Counted from the first letter of the stretch, positions 18,002 through 27,031 are shown. The stretch is DNA of 64,000 bases from Burkholderia metallica (GCF_902832845.1 NZ_CADFDB010000009.1:248001-312000); one strand, 5' to 3'. Translations and numbers: made by a program. Notes: generated from the sequence alone by a model not told the origin.

Positions 18002-19648
18002 TCACCAGTTGCGGAACCGCGCCGGCGGCGCATAGAGGCCGCCCGACCAGTGCACGAGATCCTTGATCGAACGCGCGGCGAGCCAGCGGCGGTCGGCGTC
18101 GAGCGGATCGATGCCGAGATCCTCCGGGCGACGGATCACGCCGCGCTCGCGCAACCGCTCGACCATGCGGCGATCGCGGCCGCGGCCGATTTCCGTATAG
18201 CCGGCCACGCCGCGGATCGCTTGCTCGCGCTCGTCCTTGTCGCGGCACATCAGCAGGTTCGCGATCCCTTCCTCGGTGACGATGTGCGTGACGTCGTCGC
18301 CGTAGACCATGATCGGCGCGAGGTCGAGCTGCAGCTTGTCGGCGAGCTTCAGCGCGTCGAGCTTCTCGACGAACATCGGCACGTTCTTGTCGCCGAACGT
18401 CTCGCCGATCTGCACGACCAGCTTGCGGCCGCGCCGGAGCGCCGCCGGCGTGTCGGGGTCGGCCTGCGCGCCGGCCTTCAGCCACGGCTCGCTCGGATGG
18501 CGCCGGCCGCGCGCGTCGCTGCCCATGTTCGGCGCGCCGCCGAAGCCGGCGATGCGCTCGGCCGTGACCGTCGACGAATGGCCGGACAGGTCGATCTGCA
18601 GCGTCGAGCCGATGAACATGTCGCACGCATAGAGGCCGGCCGTCTGGCAGAACGCGCGGTTCGAGCGCAGCGACCCGTCGGGGCCCGTGAACCAGATGTC
18701 GGAGCGCGCGCGGATGTAGTCGTCCATCCCGACTTCCGAGCCGAAGCAGTGGATCTGCTCGACCCAGCCCGACTCGATCGCGGGGATCAGCGTCGGGTGC
18801 GGATTGAGCGCCCAGTGCGAACAGACCTTGCCCTTCAGCCCGAGCTTCTCGCCGTAGGTCGGCAGCAGCAGCTCGATCGCGGCCGTGTTGAAGCCGATCC
18901 CGTGGTTCAGGCGCTTGATCCCGTACGGCTCGTAGATGCCCTTGATCGCGAGCATCGCGGTGAGGATCTGCGTTTCGGTGATCGCGGCCGGGTCGCGCGT
19001 GAACAGCGGCTCGACGTAGAACGGCCGGCCGGCCTCGACGACGAAATGCACGCGGTCGCCCGGGATGTCGACGCGCGGTACCTTGTCGACGATGCGGTCG
19101 ACCTGCGCGATCACGATGCCGTCCTTGAACGCGGTGGCCTCGACGACGGTCGGCGTGTCTTCGGTGTTCGGGCCGGTGTACAGGTTGCCGTCTGCGTCGG
19201 CGCTGACCGCGGCGATCAGCGCGACCTGCGGCGTGAGATCGATGAAGTAGCGGGCGAACAGTTCGAGATACGTGTGCACCGCGCCGAGCGCGATCTTGCC
19301 GCCGAACAGCAGCTTCGCGATGCGCTGCGACTGCGGGCCGGAGTACGCGAAGTCCAGACGCTTCGCGATGCCGCGCTCGAACACGTCGAGATGCTCGGGC
19401 AGCACGACGCCCGACTGCACCATGTGAAGGTCGTGGATCTTCGCGCTGTCGACGTCGGCGAGCGCCGTCGCGAGCAGGTCGGCCTGCTTCTGGTTGTCGC
19501 CTTCGAGGCACACGCGGTCGCCGGGGCGCAGCACCGCTTCGAGCAACGCGACGGTGTCGCGCGCATCGACCCGCTTGCCCCGCGCGAAGGCCGCGCCGGC
19601 CGCGAGGCGTGCATCGCGCGCCTGCCGCGCGTGATTCCATCCCGTCAT
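18002..19648 (-). CDS. mdcA: Malonate decarboxylase alpha subunit
   Basis: Acetyl-S-ACP:malonate ACP transferase, which exchanges acetate for malonate on the MdcC carrier. The 548-aa CoA-transferase-like protein includes VCLEGDNQKQADLLATAL, NLYTGPNTEDTPTVVEATAF, KRLNHGIGFNTAAIELLLP and the long AGFGGAPNMGSDARGRRHPS stretch, all diagnostic of MdcA. The start is at MTGWNHARQARDARLAAG. The gap to madM upstream is 134 bp and contains a GC hairpin, so mdcA may also have some independent expression. Confidence 0.96.
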   Translation of the reverse strand: MTGWNHARQARDARLAAGAAFARGKRVDARDTVALLEAVLRPGDRVCLEGDNQKQADLLATALADVDSAKIHDLHMVQSGVVLPEHLDVFERGIAKRLDFAYSGPQSQRIAKLLFGGKIALGAVHTYLELFARYFIDLTPQVALIAAVSADADGNLYTGPNTEDTPTVVEATAFKDGIVIAQVDRIVDKVPRVDIPGDRVHFVVEAGRPFYVEPLFTRDPAAITETQILTAMLAIKGIYEPYGIKRLNHGIGFNTAAIELLLPTYGEKLGLKGKVCSHWALNPHPTLIPAIESGWVEQIHCFGSEVGMDDYIRARSDIWFTGPDGSLRSNRAFCQTAGLYACDMFIGSTLQIDLSGHSSTVTAERIAGFGGAPNMGSDARGRRHPSEPWLKAGAQADPDTPAALRRGRKLVVQIGETFGDKNVPMFVEKLDALKLADKLQLDLAPIMVYGDDVTHIVTEEGIANLLMCRDKDEREQAIRGVAGYTEIGRGRDRRMVERLRERGVIRRPEDLGIDPLDADRRWLAARSIKDLVHWSGGLYAPPARFRNW

Positions 19649-19750
19649 GAACAGTTCTCCCGCTTCGATGGTTTAGCGGCATTCTAAGCCTGGCGCCGCC
19701 GCCGATTGATGATGTTGACGAATGCGACTCAGAGGACGCCGCGATGGATG

Positions 19751-19768
19751 CGGCCCGCACGCGGGCCG
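19751..19768. repeat. Perfect GC-rich hairpin between madM and mdcA
   Basis: CGGCCCGC, two bases, GCGGGCCG: an 8-bp perfect stem in the 134-bp gap. No T-run follows on either strand, so it is not a classical terminator. It could stabilise an mRNA end or lower read-through between the transport and enzyme genes. Confidence 0.4.
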
Positions 19769-19782
19769 TACATCGTCCGGGT

Positions 19783-20550
19783 CTATGCGCCGACCAGTGC
19801 GCGCGTCGTGAAGAACAGCAGCGACGGGCCGAGCAGGCAGCCGACGCCCGTATGGAACGTCGCGACCAGCGCGCCGTACGGCACGAGCCGGCGGTCGGTC
19901 GCGGCGAGCCCCGCGCTCACGCCGCTCACGGTGCCGGCCAGGCCGCCGAAGATCATCGCGGAGCGCGGCGTCTTCAGGCCCATGAAGCCGGCCGCGACCG
20001 GCGTGCCGACCATCACGATGATCGCCTTCACGAGCCCCGTCGCGATGCTGAGCGCGATCACGTCGGAGCTCGCACCGATCGCCGCGCCCGTGACGGGCCC
20101 GACGATATAGGTGACGGCGCCCGCGCCGATCGTCGTCATGCTGACCGCGTCGGTATAGCCGAACGCGCGTGCGATGCACGCGCCGACGATGAACGGCAGC
20201 ACGGTGCCGAGCAGCAGCGACACGACGCCGACGAGCCCGGCCTTGCGCGCCTCGGCCGGCTGCACTTCGAATGCGGTCGCGACGATCGCGAAATCGCGCA
20301 GCATCGCGCCGCCCATCAGGCCGACGCCCGCGAACAGCGGCACGTCGGCGAGGCCCTTCTCGCCGCCGGTGAACGCGCCGCCGACGTAAGCCAGCGCGAG
20401 GCCGATCACGATCGCGATCGCGGAGCCGTGCACGCGGCCGAACGTGAGCTTGCGCGACGCGAGCGACGAGATCCACATGATCAGGCCGACCAGCGCGAAC
20501 GACGCGACGAGCCCGTTGTGGGCGACGGTTTTTTCGAGCATCTGCAGCAT
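19783..20550 (-). CDS. madM: Malonate transporter subunit MadM
   Basis: Large membrane subunit of the two-component sodium-malonate importer. The 255-aa protein has about 8 hydrophobic segments and family stretches HNGLVASFALVGLIMWISSL, GGEKGLADVPLFAGVGLMGG and GFMGLKTPRSAMIFGGLAGT. It starts at MLQMLEKTVAHNG, 11 bp after the madL stop codon. Its place at the head of the mdc genes fixes the substrate as malonate with good confidence. Confidence 0.92.
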   Translation of the reverse strand: MLQMLEKTVAHNGLVASFALVGLIMWISSLASRKLTFGRVHGSAIAIVIGLALAYVGGAFTGGEKGLADVPLFAGVGLMGGAMLRDFAIVATAFEVQPAEARKAGLVGVVSLLLGTVLPFIVGACIARAFGYTDAVSMTTIGAGAVTYIVGPVTGAAIGASSDVIALSIATGLVKAIIVMVGTPVAAGFMGLKTPRSAMIFGGLAGTVSGVSAGLAATDRRLVPYGALVATFHTGVGCLLGPSLLFFTTRALVGA

Positions 20551-20561
20551 GGCGGCCTCCG

Positions 20562-20957
20562 TCACTGTTCTTCGAATTGCGGCACGCCCGCGAAGGCCGT
20601 GTCGTCGCGCCCGGTGCGCACGAGTACCGCGATGCAGCATGCGCAGATCGCGACCGCGCCGACCGCGGCCAGCAGCGCGACGGGGCCGCCCTTGAGCGCG
20701 GCGACGACGTTCTGGTTCGCGGCCATCGCGACGACCACCGGGATGTACATCGCGCCCCAGAAACCGACGCCGGCCTCGGTCTCCTTCGGCAGCCAGCCGC
20801 GGCGGTGCAGCCACAGGCGCAGGCAGATCAGCAGCAGCATCGCGATGCCGACGCCGCCGACGTTGGTCTTCACGCCGATCGCGCTGCCGAGCAGGTCGCC
20901 GAGGAACAGTCCGGCCAGATGGCAGAACGCCAGCAGCGCGGTTCCGTAGATGATCAT
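20562..20957 (-). CDS. madL: Malonate transporter subunit MadL
   Basis: Small membrane subunit of the malonate importer, 131 aa with four hydrophobic segments. It begins MIIYGTALLAFCHLAGLFLG and contains GVKTNVGGVGIAMLLLI and GFWGAMYIPVVVAMAANQNV, as in MadL. It is the first gene of the leftward malonate operon, directly behind the regulatory gap shared with mdcR. Confidence 0.92.
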   Translation of the reverse strand: MIIYGTALLAFCHLAGLFLGDLLGSAIGVKTNVGGVGIAMLLLICLRLWLHRRGWLPKETEAGVGFWGAMYIPVVVAMAANQNVVAALKGGPVALLAAVGAVAICACCIAVLVRTGRDDTAFAGVPQFEEQ

Positions 20958-21285
20958 GAGTCGTCTCCAGTCTCTTCGTGACGGGCGCCGAACGCGTGCG
21001 GAAGCCGGCGCCGCACGCCGATCCGGTGCGCGGACTCGTCTCCTGCGGCGGTGCGCCGCGGCCCGGCGGCTCGTCGTGCGAGCACGTTCTCGGGGTCGAT
21101 GGGATGATGCGGTTTCGGGCCGGACGCCGGATGGCTTAGACTGACCGATACAGCCGGCGGCGCGACACGGGCTACGCGTCCGGCAGCTCCCGTTCGCAGA
21201 GGCTGCACCGGCGCGTGATCCGATACTAGCGCCGCGCCATCCGGCCATTTATGAAGTTGTCGAAACCGATTCAGTGGATTTAGCA
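20958..21285. promoter_or_regulatory. Divergent control region of the malonate operon and mdcR
   Basis: A 328-bp gap between divergent genes. A TAGTAT on the minus strand (21228..21223) is a candidate -10 for madL. Next to the mdcR start, 21252..21273 holds TGAA...TTCA separated by 14 bp, a loose inverted repeat of the kind LysR proteins bind. Both assignments are weak. No small gene is evident. Confidence 0.35.
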
Positions 21286-22134
21286 ATGCGCCCGTTACCG
21301 CCCGAGCTGCTGCGCAGCTTCGTCGCCGTCGCCCAGTCCGGCAGCTTCACCGCCGCGTCCGAGCGCGTGAGCCTGTCGCAGTCGACCGTCAGCCAGCACA
21401 TCCGCCGCCTCGAGGAGCTGCTCGACCGGCCGCTGTTCGAACGCGACACGCGCAACGTGCACCTGTCGCAGCACGGCGACGCGCTGTTCCGCTACGCGGT
21501 GCGCATCCTCGAACTGATGGACGAAGCCGTCACGTCGGTGTGCGGGCCGCCGCTGTCGGGCAAGGTGCGGCTCGCGATGTCGGAGGATTTCGCGTCCGCG
21601 CACCTGACGGCCGCGCTCGCGAGCTTCGTGCAGCGCAATCCGGATGTCGAGCTCGCGATCTCGACCGGGCTGTCGGGCGACCTGTTCGACGCGCTCGACG
21701 AAGGGCGGCACGACCTGGTGTTCGCGAAACGCATCGCCGGCAGCCGGCGCGGCCGCGTGATCCGCAGCGAGCCGCTGTACTGGTGCACCGGCCCCGATTC
21801 GCGGATCACCGGCCACGAAGCCGTGCTGCCGCTCGCGATGCATCCGGAGCCGAGCGTGTCGCGCCGCCGCGTGCTCGAATCGCTGGAGGCCATCGGGCGG
21901 CCGTACCGGATCGCCGTGGTGAGCAGCAGCGTCGCGGTGCTGCGCGCCGCCGCGAGCGCGGGGCTCGGCGTCAGCGCGTTCGCCGGCTACGTGATCCCGG
22001 CCGGGCTCGCGCGGCTCGACGCGGGGCTGCCCGAACTCGGCGAACTCGAATACGTGATCGACCGGCCGGCGGCCGCGTCGCGCTCGACGCTCGCGCTCGA
22101 AGCCACGCTGATCACGGCGGCGGCCGAGTTGTAA
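21286..22134 (+). CDS. mdcR: LysR-family regulator of malonate utilisation
   Basis: A 282-aa LysR regulator with the winged HTH at residues about 5-65 (LRSFVAVAQSGSFTAASERVSLSQSTVSQHIRRLEE) and a periplasmic-binding-protein-like effector domain after residue 90 that should sense malonate or malonyl-CoA. It is divergent from madL-madM-mdcA..., the standard arrangement for MdcR, and presumably activates that operon. The ATG at MRPLPPELLRS is preferred. A GTG 12 nt upstream is also in frame. The DUF4148 gene starts 158 bp downstream on the same strand. Confidence 0.88.
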   Translation: MRPLPPELLRSFVAVAQSGSFTAASERVSLSQSTVSQHIRRLEELLDRPLFERDTRNVHLSQHGDALFRYAVRILELMDEAVTSVCGPPLSGKVRLAMSEDFASAHLTAALASFVQRNPDVELAISTGLSGDLFDALDEGRHDLVFAKRIAGSRRGRVIRSEPLYWCTGPDSRITGHEAVLPLAMHPEPSVSRRRVLESLEAIGRPYRIAVVSSSVAVLRAAASAGLGVSAFAGYVIPAGLARLDAGLPELGELEYVIDRPAAASRSTLALEATLITAAAEL

Positions 22135-22292
22135 CGGTATCGGGCGCCCGGGCGCATCAGTCGCACCTGACAGCTTTGCCCGGAACGCGTCATCGTCCGC
22201 GCAGCGCCCGCTCGCGACAATGGGCTCCCATCGGAACGCATCGCATCTCGCTGCGTGCCTCCGATACCCCCTCCCCTTGATCGGAGCCCACC

Positions 22293-22574
22293 ATGAAGAA
22301 CATCCTGCGATTCGCCGTCGCGACCGCCGCAGCCGCCGTGCTGTCCCCCGCCTTTGCGCAGACCGACACGTCGGCCCCCGCACCGGGGCTGACGCGCGCA
22401 GAAGTCATCGACCAGCTCAAGCAGGCCTATCTCGACGGCGAACTGCCGACGAACGACGGCAACTACCCGCCGAACGCGGCGACGCGCGCGCGCAACCGCG
22501 AACTCGTGCAGGCCACGAACCCCGCGTGGCTGGCCCAGACGCCGCCCGCCCACGAGGCGATGTCGCAGCAATAG
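22293..22574 (+). CDS. DUF4148 exported protein
   Basis: A 93-aa protein with a cleavable signal peptide (MKNILRFAVATAAAAVLSPAFAQ) followed by the DUF4148 motif GLTRAEVIDQLKQAYLDGELPTNDGNYPP. The family consists of small periplasmic proteins that are very numerous in Burkholderia and relatives; their function is unknown. It converges with the dehydrogenase at 22603 with 28 bp between stop codons. It has its own upstream gap of 158 bp, in which I see no strong promoter. Confidence 0.88.
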   Translation: MKNILRFAVATAAAAVLSPAFAQTDTSAPAPGLTRAEVIDQLKQAYLDGELPTNDGNYPPNAATRARNRELVQATNPAWLAQTPPAHEAMSQQ

Positions 22575-22602
22575 CCGGCCCAGCCGCGCCGGCGGGTGCG
22601 GA

Positions 22603-23520
22603 TCACGGCAGGAAGCTGCGGCGCCGCGCGTCGATCAGTTCGACGAGCAGCCGGTCGCGCTCCGCCGCCAGTTCCTGTATCGAGCGTTCGCCCTGAATTG
22701 CGCGCAACTCGTCGTTCAGCTTGCGATCGACTGCCGGATCGAACGACGGCGTGCCGAGGTCGTCCCACCAGCTCGTGATCGGCCCCGACAGGTGCTCGAG
22801 GAAGTGCGCGATCCCGCCCGCGCCGCCGCCGAGGTGATAGGTCAGGCACTGCCCCATCAGCCCCCAGCGCAGCCCGGGGCCCCACGCGACGGCCTTGTCC
22901 GCATCGGCCACGCTCACGACGCCTTCGCCGACGAGGTGATACACCTCGCGGAACAGCGCGGCCGCGAGCCGGTTCGCGACGTGGCCGGTCATCTCCTTGT
23001 TCAGCACGATGGTCTGCTTGCCGAGCCCATCGTAGAACGCCTTCACGCGCGCGATCACGTCCGGGCCGGTCGCATCGCCGCCGACCAGCTCGACGAGCGG
23101 GATCAGGTGCGGCGGATTGAACGGGTGCGCGATCAGGCAGCGCTCCGGATGCTTCGCGCACGCGGTCTGGATTTCGGACATCTTCAGGCCCGACGAGCTC
23201 GACGCGATCGGCACGTGCGCGGGCAGCACGTCGTCCATCTGCCGGTACAGCGCACGCTTCACGTCGAGCCGCTCGGGGCCGTTCTCCTGCACGAAGTCGA
23301 CACCGTCCAGCGCACGCACGAGATCGGCGTCGAACGACAGCCGCGCCGACAGTTCGGCAGCCCGGTCGCCGAGAAACGCGGCGAGCGCGTCGCGCAGCCG
23401 CGCGTCGGCCTGCGGCGCCGGGTCGGTCGCGACGACGTCGAAACCCTGCGTCAGATAGAAGGCGGCCCAGCTCGCGCCGATCACGCCGGTGCCGACGATC
23501 GCGATACGTTGAATGTCCAT
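22603..23520 (-). CDS. 3-hydroxyacyl-CoA dehydrogenase family NAD-dependent oxidoreductase
   Basis: A 305-aa single-domain-pair enzyme. The N-terminal Rossmann fold has GTGVIGASWAAFYLTQGFDV (residues about 10-29), the middle has the FVQENGPERLDVKRALYRQ and IASSSSGLKMSEIQ motifs, and the catalytic His of the family is in IAHPFNPPHLIPLVEL. The C-terminal helical domain contains VANRLAAALFREVYHLVGEG. This short form resembles L-carnitine dehydrogenase and 3-hydroxybutyryl-CoA dehydrogenase-like enzymes. The exact substrate cannot be read from sequence, and no carnitine genes are nearby. Confidence 0.85.
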   Translation of the reverse strand: MDIQRIAIVGTGVIGASWAAFYLTQGFDVVATDPAPQADARLRDALAAFLGDRAAELSARLSFDADLVRALDGVDFVQENGPERLDVKRALYRQMDDVLPAHVPIASSSSGLKMSEIQTACAKHPERCLIAHPFNPPHLIPLVELVGGDATGPDVIARVKAFYDGLGKQTIVLNKEMTGHVANRLAAALFREVYHLVGEGVVSVADADKAVAWGPGLRWGLMGQCLTYHLGGGAGGIAHFLEHLSGPITSWWDDLGTPSFDPAVDRKLNDELRAIQGERSIQELAAERDRLLVELIDARRRSFLP

Positions 23521-23622
23521 GTGCGTCCGGTCTCCGTGGTCAGTGGATGCGCGGGGATTGTCGCATCGATTGGCATCGATTCGCAGCGTCGCGCCGCGGC
23601 GATGCGGCGTGCGATTTCCCCT

Positions 23623-23652
23623 CTTGAAATCCGTTTCGGCGACCTCTAATTA
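23623..23652 (+). promoter_or_regulatory. Promoter of the small heat-shock gene pair
   Basis: TTGAAA (23624..23629) and TAATTA (23647..23652) are 17 bp apart, a good sigma-70 match. The same bases read as CTTGAAA (23623..23629), 13 bp, CCTCTAAT (23643..23650), which resembles the heat-shock sigma-32 layout. Given the Hsp20 genes downstream, heat control is plausible, but the -10 fit to sigma-32 is only partial. Confidence 0.55.
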
Positions 23653-23757
23653 CGCGGTGCCGGGGCACCGCCCCGCTTCGATCCAGCGGAACCCCGCGCG
23701 GCACCGTGCCGTCGGCGCCCGTCGCGTATTCCGCGCTTCACGTGCAGGAGGACCATC

Positions 23758-24198
23758 ATGAGCGATCTCTATTTCGGCAACGACCTGTTCGACGAATTCG
23801 CCCGCATCCAGCGCCAGATGGCGGGCCTGTTCGGCGGACTTCCGACCGGCATCCGCGCGGGCCGGCCGAGCGCATTCCCCGCGCTGAACATCGGCGCGAC
23901 CGACGACACGATCGAGATCGTCGCGTTCGCGCCCGGCATGGCCGCGGCGGACTTCGACGTATCGATCGACAAGGATCTGCTGACGATCAGCGGCGAGCGC
24001 AAGCCCGTGCCGCAGCCAGCCGGCGACGACGTGCGCACGTATGCGCAGGAGCGCTTTCACGGCAAGTTCCGCCGCGTGGTCGAGCTGCCGCAGAACGCCG
24101 ATCCCGACAACGTCAGCGCCCGCTACGAAAACGGCTGCCTGCTGATTCGCGTCGGGCGTCGCGAAGAATCGAAGCCGCGCGCCATCACCGTCCAGTAA
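23758..24198 (+). CDS. Small heat-shock protein, Hsp20/alpha-crystallin family (first copy)
   Basis: ATP-independent holdase chaperone of the cytosol, 146 aa. The N-terminal arm (MSDLYFGNDLFDEFARIQRQMAGLFGG) precedes an alpha-crystallin domain at about residues 43-135, with VAFAPGMAAADFDVSIDKDLLTISGERK and RYENGCLLIRVGRRE. The first strand of the domain (FPALNIGATDDTIEIVAF) is typical of the bacterial class that works in pairs. It is 27 bp upstream of a second, different Hsp20 gene, with AGGAG ahead of each start. Confidence 0.94.
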   Translation: MSDLYFGNDLFDEFARIQRQMAGLFGGLPTGIRAGRPSAFPALNIGATDDTIEIVAFAPGMAAADFDVSIDKDLLTISGERKPVPQPAGDDVRTYAQERFHGKFRRVVELPQNADPDNVSARYENGCLLIRVGRREESKPRAITVQ

Positions 24199-24225
24199 CC
24201 TCGGCATCACCTTCAGGAGAACGAC

Positions 24226-24660
24226 ATGAATACGAGCCAGACCCTGACCGAACGCCAGTCCGGCACCCCGTCCGCGGCCGCTGGCGCTACCGCCACCGCC
24301 ACCGCAGACGACGCAGCGCGTCGGCCCGCGATCGTGCCGGCCGTCGACATCGTCGAAGATTCGCAGTGCGTGACGCTGCGCGCCGACCTGCCCGGCGTGC
24401 CGCGGGAAAACCTCGACGTGAAGGTGCACGACAGTACGCTGACGATCGAAGCCGAAGCGCGCATCGACACGCCGGCCGAGTTGCGCGTGCGGCATGCGGA
24501 AGTTCGCGCGCCGCGCTTCGAGCGCACGTTCGCGCTGAGCGCGGACCTCGACACGTCGCGGATCGACGCGAACCTGCGCGATGGCGTGCTCACGCTGACG
24601 ATTCCGCGTCGCGAAGAAACCCGCCCGCGCCGTATCGACGTGAAAGCCGGCGACGCATGA
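24226..24660 (+). CDS. Small heat-shock protein, Hsp20/alpha-crystallin family (second copy)
   Basis: A 144-aa Hsp20 protein with an Ala/Thr-rich N-terminal arm (QSGTPSAAAGATATATADDAA) and the alpha-crystallin domain from about residue 40 (VPAVDIVEDSQCVTLRADLPGVPRENLDV, LRDGVLTLTIPRREE). It differs enough from the upstream copy to be a paralogue rather than a recent duplication. The pair probably forms mixed oligomers or has divided roles, as in other proteobacteria with tandem sHsps. It is followed by a strong terminator. Confidence 0.93.
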   Translation: MNTSQTLTERQSGTPSAAAGATATATADDAARRPAIVPAVDIVEDSQCVTLRADLPGVPRENLDVKVHDSTLTIEAEARIDTPAELRVRHAEVRAPRFERTFALSADLDTSRIDANLRDGVLTLTIPRREETRPRRIDVKAGDA

Positions 24661-24671
24661 GCGTCTCGCTG

Positions 24672-24738
24672 CGGTACGGCCCGATGCCGTACCGACGATG
24701 AACAAGCCCCGCCAGGCAACGCCTGTGCGGGGCTTGTT
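24672..24738. terminator. Tandem hairpins ending the heat-shock operon
   Basis: A perfect 9-bp hairpin (CGGTACGGC 24672..24680 with GCCGTACCG 24686..24694) is followed by a larger one whose outer stem AACAAGCCCCGC (24701..24712) pairs with GCGGGGCTTGTT, with an inner CAGGC/GCCTG stem and one bulge. The second works in both directions for the Hsp20 pair and for the convergent zinc-ribbon gene. Confidence 0.75.
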
Positions 24739-24772
24739 TCACGACACGCGGCACGCGGCGGCGCCGGTGGCT

Positions 24773-25075
24773 TCAATCGAAATCGAACAGGTCGAACACC
24801 GACTTCTTGCGACGCCGGCCGTCGTGCCGGTAACGGTCGTCGTGCGCGCGGCCGTCGCGCCCCCAGCCGTCGTCGCGGCCGCGCTGCGCGGACGCCTCGG
24901 GCGGCGCCGGTGCGGCGTCACGACGTGCCGGCGCGTCATCGGTTTCGCGGGCGATCAGCTTGTCGAGTTCGCCGCGATCGAGCCACACGCCGCGGCAGGT
25001 CGGACAGTAGTCGATCTCGATCGACTGGCGCTCGGCCATCAGCAGGTCGGGCGTCTTGCAGACAGGGCATTTCAT
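24773..25075 (-). CDS. Zinc-ribbon (TFIIB-type) protein
   Basis: A 100-aa protein with an N-terminal zinc ribbon formed by CPVCKTP at the start and CPTCRGVWLDRGELDKL (four cysteines in two CxxC pairs), the signature of the bacterial zf-TFIIB family. The rest is a charged, low-complexity Arg/Asp/Gly-rich linker (residues about 45-90) ending in KKSVFDLFDFD. The function of these proteins is unknown; the ribbon suggests a nucleic acid or protein contact. It is co-directional with terC, 84 bp downstream of it with respect to transcription (terC stop at 25160). Confidence 0.85.
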   Translation of the reverse strand: MKCPVCKTPDLLMAERQSIEIDYCPTCRGVWLDRGELDKLIARETDDAPARRDAAPAPPEASAQRGRDDGWGRDGRAHDDRYRHDGRRRKKSVFDLFDFD

Positions 25076-25159
25076 CGCATCTCTCCTTTCCGGGCGAATG
25101 TCGTCCGGATTCCGTACGATGCGCGTGCGCCGGCCGCGGCCGACGTCACGCGCGGTAAT

Positions 25160-25915
25160 TCAGTGGCCTTGCGTGCGTGCCGCGCGCTTCGCCTTCGCAC
25201 GCCGCGCCAGCATGTTCATCCCTTCGACGAAGGCCGAGAACGCCATCGCCGCGTAGATGTAACCCTTCGGCACGTGCGAACCGAACCCTTCGGCGATCAG
25301 CGTCATCCCGATCACGACCAGGAACGACAGCGCGAGCATCACGATGGTCGGGTTGCGGTCGATGAAGCGTGCGAGCGGCTGCGCGGCGAACAGCATCACG
25401 GCGACGGCGACGATCACCGCGACGAACATGATCGGCACGTGTTCGGTCATGCCGATCGCGGTCACGATGCTGTCGATCGAGAACACGATGTCGAGCATCA
25501 CGATCTGGCCGATCGCGGCCCACATCGTCAGGCCGACCGCGCCGCCGGCACCGCCCGCGCCGTCACCGTCGTGCGACACGTGGTGATGGATCTCGGTGGT
25601 CGCCTTCCACACGAGGAACAGGCCGCCCGACAGCAGGATCATGTCGCGCCACGAGAACGCATGGTCGAACAGCGTGAACACCGGTTCGGTGAGGCTCGCG
25701 ATCCACGCGACGCTGCCGAGCAGCGCGAGGCGCATCACCAGCGCGAGCGCGATACCGAGGCGCTGCGTGCGGGCGCGCTGCGCTTCGGGCAGCTTGTTGC
25801 TGAGGATCGAGATGAAGATCAGGTTGTCGATGCCGAGCACGACTTCCATCACGACGAGCGTGAGGAGCGCGGCCCAGACGGCGGGGTCGGCGGCAAGCGT
25901 CAGCAGGTAGTCCAT
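25160..25915 (-). CDS. TerC family integral membrane protein
   Basis: A 251-aa inner-membrane protein with seven to eight hydrophobic segments. It has the family hallmarks: a paired acidic motif in membrane segments ([18 protein letters not shown] near residues 22-39 and [18 protein letters not shown] in the second half), here separated by a His/Asp/Gly-rich loop ([18 protein letters not shown]). TerC proteins are linked to metal ion (often manganese) export during protein secretion and to tellurite resistance. The loop could bind metal. No ter cluster is nearby, so a general metal homeostasis role is more likely. Confidence 0.88.
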   Translation of the reverse strand: MDYLLTLAADPAVWAALLTLVVMEVVLGIDNLIFISILSNKLPEAQRARTQRLGIALALVMRLALLGSVAWIASLTEPVFTLFDHAFSWRDMILLSGGLFLVWKATTEIHHHVSHDGDGAGGAGGAVGLTMWAAIGQIVMLDIVFSIDSIVTAIGMTEHVPIMFVAVIVAVAVMLFAAQPLARFIDRNPTIVMLALSFLVVIGMTLIAEGFGSHVPKGYIYAAMAFSAFVEGMNMLARRAKAKRAARTQGH

Positions 25916-26022
25916 GAATGGGCCGATGCGAAAGTGGAAAGCCAGATGATATGCCGCCGCGAACTTCGTAAAAATCAGCGAGAATCTGAGTTTTGGTTCG
26001 GTTTTTCCGAAATTACGATCCG

Positions 26023-26916
26023 ATGCTCAATTTCCGACATCTGTACTATTTCTGGGTCGTCGTGAAGGAAGGCGGCTTCGCGCGCGCGGCCGCGCGGCTC
26101 GACATGGCCGTGCAGACGATCAGCGCGCAGGTGCGCGAGCTCGAGAAGGCGCTCGGGCACCAGTTGCTGCGCCCCGCCGGGCGCGGCGTTACGATGACCG
26201 ACGCCGGCCAGGCCGCGTTTGCGCGCGCGGAAGCGATCTTCGAGCTCGGGCGGCTGATTCCCGACGAAGTGCGCGCGGCGGCCAGCCGGCCGACTGTCCG
26301 GCTCGCGGTCGGGCTCGCCGACGGGATCTCCAAGCTCGCCGCGCACGCGATCCTCGCGCCCGTGCTGGATACGCCGACGCTGCGGCTGCTGTGCCACGAG
26401 GGCGAGCACGATGCGCTGCTCGCGGAGCTTGCGCTGCATCACCTCGATCTGGTGCTGGCCGGCCAGGGTGCGCCGTCGGGGTCAAATCTGCGCGTGACGA
26501 GCGAGCGGCTCGTCGCGTCGCCGGTCGACTGGTATGGCCCCGCGACGCTCGTCACGCCGGCCGCGCGGCAGGAGTTTCCGCAGTGCCTCGCCGACCTGCC
26601 CGTGCTGCTGCCGACCGCCCATTCCGCGCTGCGCGCGCGCCTCGACCTGTGGCTGGAAGGCGAACGGATCGTGCCGCGCGTGGCCGGGGAATTCGAGGAC
26701 AGCGCGCTGATGGCCGTGTTCGCAGCGCGCGGCCTCGGCGTGTTTCCGCTGAGCGAACTCGGCGCGAACGACGCGTCGCTGCTGCGCGGGCTCAGGCGGC
26801 TCGGGCGCGCGGGCGACGTGACCGAGGAGATCCACGCGATCCGCTCGCGGCGCGGCGAGCACCATCCGCTGACGTCGCAATTGCTGGCCGCCGCACGCGG
26901 CGCGCCGGCCGACTGA
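26023..26916 (+). CDS. NhaR-like LysR-family regulator
   Basis: A 297-aa LysR regulator. Its N-terminus ([41 protein letters not shown]) has the HLYYFW...KEG pattern and spacing of NhaR, the sodium-responsive activator of nhaA, rather than the usual LysR start. The effector domain follows from about residue 90. The target here is unknown. The gene is divergent from terC (107 bp apart), so terC is the most likely target, which would fit a role in ion homeostasis. Confidence 0.8.
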   Translation: MLNFRHLYYFWVVVKEGGFARAAARLDMAVQTISAQVRELEKALGHQLLRPAGRGVTMTDAGQAAFARAEAIFELGRLIPDEVRAAASRPTVRLAVGLADGISKLAAHAILAPVLDTPTLRLLCHEGEHDALLAELALHHLDLVLAGQGAPSGSNLRVTSERLVASPVDWYGPATLVTPAARQEFPQCLADLPVLLPTAHSALRARLDLWLEGERIVPRVAGEFEDSALMAVFAARGLGVFPLSELGANDASLLRGLRRLGRAGDVTEEIHAIRSRRGEHHPLTSQLLAAARGAPAD

Positions 26917-26940
26917 AGCGAGCGCGACATCAAACGAAAC

Positions 26941-26946
26941 TATAAT
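26941..26946 (+). promoter_or_regulatory. Consensus -10 element before the DUF2242 gene
   Basis: A perfect TATAAT lies 86 bp upstream of the DUF2242 lipoprotein start codon. No good -35 is present at the right distance. It suggests a separate promoter from the nhaR-like gene. Confidence 0.4.
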
Positions 26947-27031
26947 GACGCCCCGGCCTTACGAGATTGCCGCGCGCTTCATCCACGCACCGCCGTTGCG
27001 CGCGCGCTCGCCAAGCCTTCTGAAAGACGCC

